The position numbers and the translations under genes are program-made. From Streptomyces fildesensis (GTDB lineage Bacteria; Actinomycetota; Actinomycetes; Streptomycetales; Streptomycetaceae): 64,000 nucleotides of DNA. Each line of letters opens with the position of its first letter. Positions within the stretch are counted from its first letter, which is position 1. Below, in pieces: positions 59,106 through 64,000 of the stretch. The stretch spans positions 372,001 to 436,000 of the forward strand of contig NZ_JAAIKO010000003.1 in NCBI RefSeq assembly GCF_016107395.1. The letters run 5' to 3'. The notes beneath the pieces were generated by a model that saw nothing but the letters and a program-made list of their open reading frames with translations, did not search any database and had not been told where the DNA came from.

Positions 59106-60407
59106 ATGCATTCCATGCGGAAGACCACGGCCCTGGCGGCTGTAACCGCGTTGGCATTCGGCGCGGTGGGTTGTTCGAGCGGTTCCAGCGGTTCCAGTTC
59201 GGGAGGGTCCGGGCAGAGCAGCCGGCAGCACGACGGTCCTGCCGCGGCCGTGCAGAAACCACCGGCGCGGGTGATGAAGCTGATCGGCGACGGCTCCACC
59301 GCCGAGACCGGGGCGCAGCCCAACCAGCCCAAGTTCGAGCGGCTCGCGCCGGGCGAGAAGCCCCCGCAGTTCGTCGTCTTCTCCTGGGACGGCGCGGGAG
59401 AGGACAGCCAGAAGCTGTTCTCGCACTTCCGCGAGGTCGGCAAGGAGAACAACGCGGCCATGACGTACTTCCTCAGCGGCGTCTACCTGCTGCCCGGGGA
59501 CCGCAAGGAGGTCTACGCGCCGCCGCGGCACTCGCGCGGTGCCTCCGACATCGGCTTCACCGACCGCCCGGAGATGACCGACACGCTGCAGCAGATCCGG
59601 CTGGCGTGGCAGGACGGCAGCGAGATCGGCACCCACTTCAACGGCCACTTCTGCGGCCCGAACGGCGGGGTCGGCACCTGGTCGTCCGAGGAGTGGAAGA
59701 GCGAGATCGAGCAGGCCGAGGGCTTCGTCAAGAACTGGAAGACGAACAGCGGCCTCACCCAGCTCGCCCCGCTGCCGTTCGACTACAGCAAGGAGCTGGT
59801 CGGCGGCCGCGCCCCCTGTCTGGAGGGCCAGCGGAACCTGATCCCGGCCGCCAAGGCGATGGGCTTCCGCTACGACGCCAGCTCGGTCGGCGGGCGGCAG
59901 GTCTGGCCCTCGCAGATCGACGGCGTCTGGGACTTCCCGCTCCAGGACATCCCGGTCCCCGGCCGCGCCTTCGAGACGCTGTCCATGGACTACAACTTCC
60001 TGGCCAACCAGTCCGGCACCACCAAGGGCGACCCGTCGATGCGCGACTACTGGGGCCGGCAGATGGAGAACGGCCTGGCCGCCGCCTTCGACCGCGCCTA
60101 CACGGGCAACCGGGCGCCGATGTTCGTCGGCAACCACTTCGAGTCGTGGAACGGCGGCGTCTACATGAAGGCCGTCGAGTCCACCATCAAGTCGGTGTGC
60201 AACAAGGACGGCGTGCGGTGCGTGTCGTTCAAGCAGATGGCGGACTGGATGGACGCGCAGGACCCGGCCGTGCTGCAGAAGCTGCGCACGCTGGACGTCG
60301 GGCAGGCGCCGAAGGAGGGCTGGCCGGCCCTCCTCGCGGCACCTGCGGCCCCTGGCGCGCCTGCGGCTTCGGCGGGCGCCGCCGGACCCGGGTCGAGGGT
60401 CAGCTAG
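59106..60407 (+). CDS. NodB-like (polysaccharide deacetylase-type) lipoprotein
   Basis: A 433-residue lipoprotein: signal MHSMRKTTALAAVTALAFG with lipobox AVGC, then a Ser/Gly linker. The domain starts FVVFSWDGAGEDSQKLFSHF with the NodB-type Asp, and GTHFNGHFCG gives the H-x3-H metal site. MTYFLSGVYL and FPLQDIPVPGRAFETLSMDYNFLA are also conserved-looking. It would deacetylate a cell-wall or envelope polysaccharide, though the last catalytic motifs are diverged. GAGG upstream favours ATG 59106; ATG 59115 is possible. Its stop overlaps the end of the convergent ATPase gene by eight bases. Confidence 0.8.
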   Translation: MHSMRKTTALAAVTALAFGAVGCSSGSSGSSSGGSGQSSRQHDGPAAAVQKPPARVMKLIGDGSTAETGAQPNQPKFERLAPGEKPPQFVVFSWDGAGEDSQKLFSHFREVGKENNAAMTYFLSGVYLLPGDRKEVYAPPRHSRGASDIGFTDRPEMTDTLQQIRLAWQDGSEIGTHFNGHFCGPNGGVGTWSSEEWKSEIEQAEGFVKNWKTNSGLTQLAPLPFDYSKELVGGRAPCLEGQRNLIPAAKAMGFRYDASSVGGRQVWPSQIDGVWDFPLQDIPVPGRAFETLSMDYNFLANQSGTTKGDPSMRDYWGRQMENGLAAAFDRAYTGNRAPMFVGNHFESWNGGVYMKAVESTIKSVCNKDGVRCVSFKQMADWMDAQDPAVLQKLRTLDVGQAPKEGWPALLAAPAAPGAPAASAGAAGPGSRVS

Positions 60408-61404
60408 GCGACAGCGCGCCGGCGGCGGTCATCGCCCCGGCCTCGCCGAGGACGAAGACGGGGTCGACCTGGGATGCCAGGTCGGCGCCCGTCTTGGCGT
60501 TGCCCCAGCTCTCCGCGTTCTTCAGATGGAAGTGCACCATCTGGCGGGTGTAGCGGTCCCAGTCGCGCGCGTCGTACGAGGCGTCGGCCGTCTCGTGCAT
60601 CGTCCGCAGCGCGCGGCGGTTGGTCTCCTCCAGCAGCTCGAAGCTCGGCGGACGGCCCTTCTCCATCGCGCGCACCCAGTCGGAGTGGCCGACGGTGGCC
60701 AGCAGGTCGTCACCCGTCTCGTCGCGCAGGAACGCCAGGTCGTCGGGGCCCTGCACCTTGTTGCCGATGACGCGCAGCGCTACGCCGAAGTCGCGGGCGT
60801 ACTCCTTGTACTGGCGGTAGACGGCGACGCCCTTGCGGGTCGGCTCGGCGACCAGGAACGTCATGTCGAACCGGGTGAACATCCCGGAGGCGAACGAGTC
60901 GCTGCCGGCCGTCATGTCCACCACGACGTACTCGCCGCGCCCGTCGGTCAGATGGTTCAGGCACAGTTCCACCGCTCCGACCTTGGAGTGGTAGCAGGCG
61001 ACGCCGAGGTCGGACTCGTTGAACGGGCCGGTCGCCATCAGCTGCACATGGGCGCCGTCGTCCAGGGGGACGGTGCGGGCGCACGCGGCGTAGACCGGGT
61101 TCTCCTCGACCACCCGCAGCAGGCGTGAGCCGCTGCCCGGCGGAGTCGTCTTGATCATGGTCTCGACGGAGGCGATCCGCGGGTTGGTGCCCCGCAGGTA
61201 CTCCTTGATCTCCGGCAGGTGGGCGCCCATCGCGGGGAACGCGGCGGCCTCCGCCTCGTCCAGGCCGAGGGCCGGGCCGAGGTGCTGGTTGATGTCCGCG
61301 TCAACGGCGACGACGGGCACGCGGGCGTCCGCGAGGTGGCGGATGAACAGGGAGGACAGCGTGGTCTTGCCGCTGCCGCCCTTTCCAACGAAAGCGATCT
61401 TCAT
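60400..61404 (-). CDS. MinD/CooC-like ATPase
   Basis: A 334-residue deviant-Walker P-loop ATPase. MKIAFVGKGGSGKTTLSSLF is the motif (K-G-G-x-G-K-T), VVAVDADINQHLG is switch-like, and YVVVDMTAGSDSFASGM and FLVAEPTRKGVAVY follow. It resembles CooC-type nickel-insertion or MinD/ParA proteins. Lacking hydrogenase or CODH neighbours, its client is unknown. ATG 61404 (the longer frame to 61599 is not family-like) is used. Its last codons overlap those of the convergent NodB-like gene. Confidence 0.85.
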   Translation of the reverse strand: MKIAFVGKGGSGKTTLSSLFIRHLADARVPVVAVDADINQHLGPALGLDEAEAAAFPAMGAHLPEIKEYLRGTNPRIASVETMIKTTPPGSGSRLLRVVEENPVYAACARTVPLDDGAHVQLMATGPFNESDLGVACYHSKVGAVELCLNHLTDGRGEYVVVDMTAGSDSFASGMFTRFDMTFLVAEPTRKGVAVYRQYKEYARDFGVALRVIGNKVQGPDDLAFLRDETGDDLLATVGHSDWVRAMEKGRPPSFELLEETNRRALRTMHETADASYDARDWDRYTRQMVHFHLKNAESWGNAKTGADLASQVDPVFVLGEAGAMTAAGALSPS

Positions 61405-61510
61405 GTTCGCCAAGAGTAGTCGGACATCTACGGGCGGTGACGGTCTGGAGTGGGGAAGGCCACTCGATCGGGGTTCATTGGTGCGGTTCGCTGTGCGTAG
61501 GGTCGTACTC

Positions 61511-62332
61511 ATGGGTACGAACGCTGATCCGCTCGCCATCCTCGGTTCCCTGCCCGGCGTGTCCGACGCGGTGGACTCTGTGCGGCAGTCCGTGGACAAG
61601 GTCTACGGGCACCGGGTGATGCGCCGCCGGTCCGAAGAGGTGACGTCCGAGGCGGCGCTGCGCGGAGCGCGCGGTTCCGCCGCACTGGCCGGCGCCGACT
61701 GGCCGCTGGAGGAGATGCGGCGGCGCAGCGACTTCTCCGCGGACGCCGAGGCCCGCACGGTGGGTGCGGCGCTGCGGCTGACCGCCGAGGCCGGGCAGAT
61801 GCTCAGCGTCTGGCGCCAGTCGCCGGTGCAGGCGCTGGCGCGGCTGCACCTGGTGGCGGCGGGCGGCGCGGCTCCTGACGACACGGTCGGCCGGCCGCGG
61901 CTGGCCGGTGAACCGGTCGACGAGCCGCTCGTGGAGCTCCCGCTCCCGGAGTCGGGAGAGGTGGCCGCCCGGCTCGACGGGCTGGTCGGACTGCTGCGCG
62001 CGGGGAGCGAGGCGCCCGCGCTCGTCGTCGGCGCGGTGGTGCACGGCGAACTGCTCTCGCTGCGGCCCTTCGGCTCGTTCAACGGGCCGGTCGCGCGGGC
62101 CGCGGAGCGCATCGTGCTGGTCGGCAGCGGACTCGATCCCAAGTCGATCTGTCCGGCCGAGGTGGGCCACGCCGAACTCGGGCGGGCCGACTACCTCAAG
62201 GCCCTGGAGGGTTACGCGTCCGGGACGCCGGAAGGCATGGCCGCGTGGATCGGGCACTGCGGGAAGGCGCTGGAACTCGGGGTGCGCGAGAGCGTCGCGG
62301 TGTGCGAGGCGCTGCAGCGCGGCGCGGCCTGA
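61511..62332 (+). CDS. Fic-fold-like protein with degenerate motif
   Basis: A 273-residue protein, mostly helical. GELLSLRPFGSFNGPVARAAERIVLV sits where Fic enzymes have HPF-x-(D/E)GNGRxxR: the HPF reads RPF and GNGR reads FNGPVAR, so catalytic His and Gly-Asn-Gly-Arg are altered. Streptomyces homologues have been annotated as oxidoreductase or Fic-like. AMPylation is doubtful. ATG 61511 is chosen because the protein then begins MGTNADPLAILGSLPGV, with a leaderless region free of the neighbour's promoter. It is divergent from the ATPase. Confidence 0.7.
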   Translation: MGTNADPLAILGSLPGVSDAVDSVRQSVDKVYGHRVMRRRSEEVTSEAALRGARGSAALAGADWPLEEMRRRSDFSADAEARTVGAALRLTAEAGQMLSVWRQSPVQALARLHLVAAGGAAPDDTVGRPRLAGEPVDEPLVELPLPESGEVAARLDGLVGLLRAGSEAPALVVGAVVHGELLSLRPFGSFNGPVARAAERIVLVGSGLDPKSICPAEVGHAELGRADYLKALEGYASGTPEGMAAWIGHCGKALELGVRESVAVCEALQRGAA

Positions 62333-62341
62333 GACCGGAGC

Positions 62342-62371
62342 CCGGAAAGGGTTGCGCCGGAAAGGGTTGCG
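62342..62371. repeat. 15-bp direct tandem repeat
   Basis: CCGGAAAGGGTTGCG occurs twice in immediate succession just after the Fic-like gene stop. Confidence 0.9.
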
Positions 62372-62395
62372 GCGGCACCCAGGGGGTGCCGCCGC
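62369..62395 (+). terminator. Terminator of the Fic-like gene
   Basis: GCGGCGGCACCC pairs exactly with GGGTGCCGCCGC around a three-base loop, 37 bases past the stop codon. Confidence 0.85.
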
Positions 62396-62652
62396 TGACA
62401 TGTCCGTCGCGTTACCATGCGTGCTCGATTTTTGCCGATCAGGTCGGGACTTTGCCCGTCACCTGGTGCGGCTGGCCCGGTTAGCGGGTCGGCTGCGCGT
62501 GGGTGCCCGACTTCCATGCTGGGTCCGTGTGGCCAGATACTCTGCGGTCTTCCTCTCGGAACGTCCGTGGTCTCGCGGGCCTCTGAGTCCTTTCTACCGC
62601 CGCCACGGCCGAAGCGGAACCCCTGAGCGCACTTCTTTACTTTTGCCTTCAA
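62396..62652. other. Intergenic region, no gene seen
   Basis: The stretch between the Fic-like terminator and the convergent HAD gene shows no frame with gene-like codon use. It is less GC-biased in the third position than its neighbours. No repeat or hairpin of note was found. Confidence 0.4.
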
Positions 62653-63486
62653 TCAGGACAAAAGTGACGGTCGGCGGCGGCGGGCCGCGTACCAGACCAG
62701 TCCGGCGGTGGCGGCGGCCGCTCCGACCGCTGCGGCGGCGAGCACCGGGCGCGGCGGCATCGACAGCGACGGGATCCGCTGGTTGAGCCGGACCGGCCGG
62801 TTGAAGGTGAGGATCGGCCACTCCTTGCCGGTCGCCTCCCGGCGCAGCCCGCGGTCCGGATTCACCGCGTACGGGTGGCCGACGACCTCCAGCATGGGGA
62901 TGTCCGTCACCGAATCGCTGTACGCGAACGACCGTTCCAGGTCGTATCCCTCGGTCTCGGCGAGCCCGAGGATGGCCTCGGCCTTGGCGGGGCCGTAGAC
63001 GTAGTGCTCGATCTCGCCGGTGTAGCAGCCGTCCTTGGCGACCATCTGGGTGGCGATCACATGGTCGGCGCCGAGCATCCGGCCGATGGGCTCGACGACC
63101 TCGGCTCCCGAGGCGCTCACGATCACCACGTCCCGGCCGGCGGCGTGGTGCTCCTCGATGAGGGATGCGGCCTCGTCGTAGATGATCGGGTCGATGAGGT
63201 CGTGGAGGGTCTCGGCCACGATCTCCCTGACCTGCTGCACGTTCCAGCCGCGGCACAGCTCGGAGAGGTACTTGCGCATCCCCTCCATCTGGTCGTGGTC
63301 GGCGCCGCCCACGAGATACACGAACTGGGCGTAGGCGGTGCGCAGCACGGCCCGTCGATTGATCAGGCCGCCCTGGTAGAAGGATCTGCTGAAGGCGAGG
63401 GTGCTCGACTTGGCGATCACGGTCTTGTCGAGGTCGAAGAATGCTGCGGTGCGCGGGGACAGGTGGTTTTCCACGAGCACGAGCAT
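62653..63486 (-). CDS. HAD-IB family hydrolase with C-terminal membrane helix
   Basis: A 277-residue SerB-like HAD phosphatase. Motif I is AAFFDLDKTVIAKSS (nucleophile Asp), motif II VVIVSASGAEVV, and motif IV AYSDSVTDIPMLEVVGHP. A cap lies between, and one helix ends the protein (LAAAAVGAAAATAGLVWYAARRRR). It is the ortholog-like partner of M. tuberculosis Rv3661, next to the septum-site gene Rv3660c. The substrate is unknown. ATG 63486 is used; a TTG at 63492 is also in frame. Confidence 0.88.
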   Translation of the reverse strand: MLVLVENHLSPRTAAFFDLDKTVIAKSSTLAFSRSFYQGGLINRRAVLRTAYAQFVYLVGGADHDQMEGMRKYLSELCRGWNVQQVREIVAETLHDLIDPIIYDEAASLIEEHHAAGRDVVIVSASGAEVVEPIGRMLGADHVIATQMVAKDGCYTGEIEHYVYGPAKAEAILGLAETEGYDLERSFAYSDSVTDIPMLEVVGHPYAVNPDRGLRREATGKEWPILTFNRPVRLNQRIPSLSMPPRPVLAAAAVGAAAATAGLVWYAARRRRPSLLS

Positions 63487-63584
63487 AAGCAACCACCATT
63501 CGGCGTAAGCTCAGGCGCGTGGGTTTGCCTGAGAAGGCTGTCGGGTACACCATGGAAGTCACGGATCGTTCGCGACCGTGCTAA

Positions 63585-63675
63585 CCCGGTCTGGCTCCTC
63601 CCCCCCGAGTCGGACTGTGGGGACGACCCCCGCTCTCCCCCCCGGCGGGGGTCGTCGCATGTCCGGATGTCTTTT
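63585..63675 (+). ncRNA. 6C small RNA
   Basis: Two hairpins with C-rich loops define this actinobacterial RNA. The first, GTCTGGCTC/GAGTCGGAC (63589-63615), has loop CTCCCCCCC. The second is a perfect 12-bp stem, GACGACCCCCGC/GCGGGGGTCGTC (63622-63656), with loop TCTCCCCCCCG, and is followed by GTCTTTTC (terminator). It lies between a HAD-IB gene and the next plus-strand gene, the position of M. tuberculosis 6C/B11 between Rv3660c and Rv3661. The RNA base-pairs mRNAs through its C-loops and affects growth and division genes in mycobacteria. The 5' end is estimated. Confidence 0.88.
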
Positions 63676-63813
63676 CGGACCGACGTCCCGGTAGCTCTCC
63701 TTCCTTTTATGCGGTAGCTCCGCCTCCTCTTGCGCTGCCTGTATCGGGTACGACGTGTCACGTTCCGTAATCGTTGCGCCTTGGCGGCGAACTCACCCGT
63801 TCGAGTGGCGGAG

Positions 63814-63840
63814 TTATCCACAACCGCTGAGTTATCCACC
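63814..63840. promoter_or_regulatory. Two DnaA-box-like sites
   Basis: TTATCCACA (63814-63822) is the exact consensus DnaA box, and TTATCCACC (63832-63840) is one base off in the same orientation, 18 bases between starts. They lie about 100 bases before the last gene of the window. Confidence 0.55.
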
Positions 63841-63937
63841 GGAACCGACCAAGATCATCTGAGACTCCGGAACGGCCGGACTCTGTTCGCAGGCGATGCA
63901 CCACCGTGCTCGCGGGACGAACGAGGGGGACAGGGCC

Positions 63938-64000
63938 GTGGCTGAATCCATCACACCCGACCGGAGGCCGGCAGCAGCGGACGAGCCGGTCGGACCGCTG
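63938..64000 (+). CDS. Start of next gene, probably Ssd/CpaE-like septum-site protein (partial)
   Basis: Only 21 codons are visible: VAESITPDRRPAADEPVGPL. GAGGGGGA at 63922-63929 precedes GTG 63938. The residues are too few to identify by themselves. By position, after a HAD-IB gene and 6C RNA on the opposite side, the gene should correspond to M. tuberculosis Rv3660c (Ssd), a septum-site regulating MinD/CpaE-like ATPase that in Streptomyces begins a tad/flp-type gene cluster. Confidence 0.5.
   Translation, partial: MAESITPDRRPAAADEPVGPL

Overview
The window is chromosomal DNA from a high-GC actinomycete, almost certainly a Streptomyces. The signs are strong third-position GC bias, frequent GTG starts, a dnaK-grpE-dnaJ-hspR operon with HspR (HAIR) operators, XRE/DUF397 regulator pairs, GAF-ANTAR proteins, and an actinobacterial crp-nth-nudix-marP-acs block ending in a 6C small RNA. 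Most of it is core chromosome. The left 7.2 kb is an accessory region.

Left accessory zone (1-7.2 kb). An intact tRNA-Gly(CCC) gene (7120-7193, minus) is followed to its left by two further copies of its 3' half plus its terminator, at about 597-686 and 5615-5703. They divide the zone into two accreted segments. The outer one holds a truncated phosphotransferase, a two-component system, a small membrane protein and a secreted peptidase-type hydrolase. The inner one holds a PIN-domain toxin-antitoxin pair with a perfect 16-bp palindromic operator, and a CcbP-like acidic protein. No integrase survives. Beyond the outermost copy, running off the left edge on the minus strand, is the N-terminus of a protein with a PD-(D/E)XK nuclease-like domain of the kind found in phage-defence proteins.

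7.2-13.1 kb: a small cysteine-containing protein, dCTP deaminase, a phosphoribosyltransferase, a Yip1-type membrane protein, a DsbA-like lipoprotein and a large membrane Fe-S oxidoreductase. 13.2-28.9 kb is the protein-quality-control region: dnaK-grpE-dnaJ-hspR behind two HAIR boxes, a FusB-type (FBP) protein, a regulator cluster (HATPase/XRE/DUF397), a second reduced Hsp70 system (lid-less Hsp70, J-like TPR membrane protein lacking HPD, GrpE-like protein), and clpB behind its own HAIR box. 28.9-41.8 kb carries a membrane mannosyltransferase-like protein, two GAF-ANTAR regulators, an aminotransferase, a membrane-fused spermidine synthase, aldose epimerase-like protein, pyrE, fba, and DUF3151/DUF3152 proteins. 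41.8-45 kb is a tryptophan catabolic (kynurenine) operon: tryptophan 2,3-dioxygenase, kynureninase and a probable kynurenine formamidase. A NarL-type two-component system follows.

47.2-64 kb matches the order known from Mycobacterium tuberculosis around Rv3660c-Rv3676: crp, nth, a Nudix hydrolase, marP-like protease, epoxide hydrolase-like protein, holin-X-like protein, nhaA, acsA, then (here) a SulP-carbonic anhydrase fusion, a NodB-like lipoprotein, a MinD/CooC-like ATPase, a Fic-like protein, a HAD-IB hydrolase, the 6C RNA and the first codons of the next gene, which by position should be the Ssd/CpaE-like septum-site protein.
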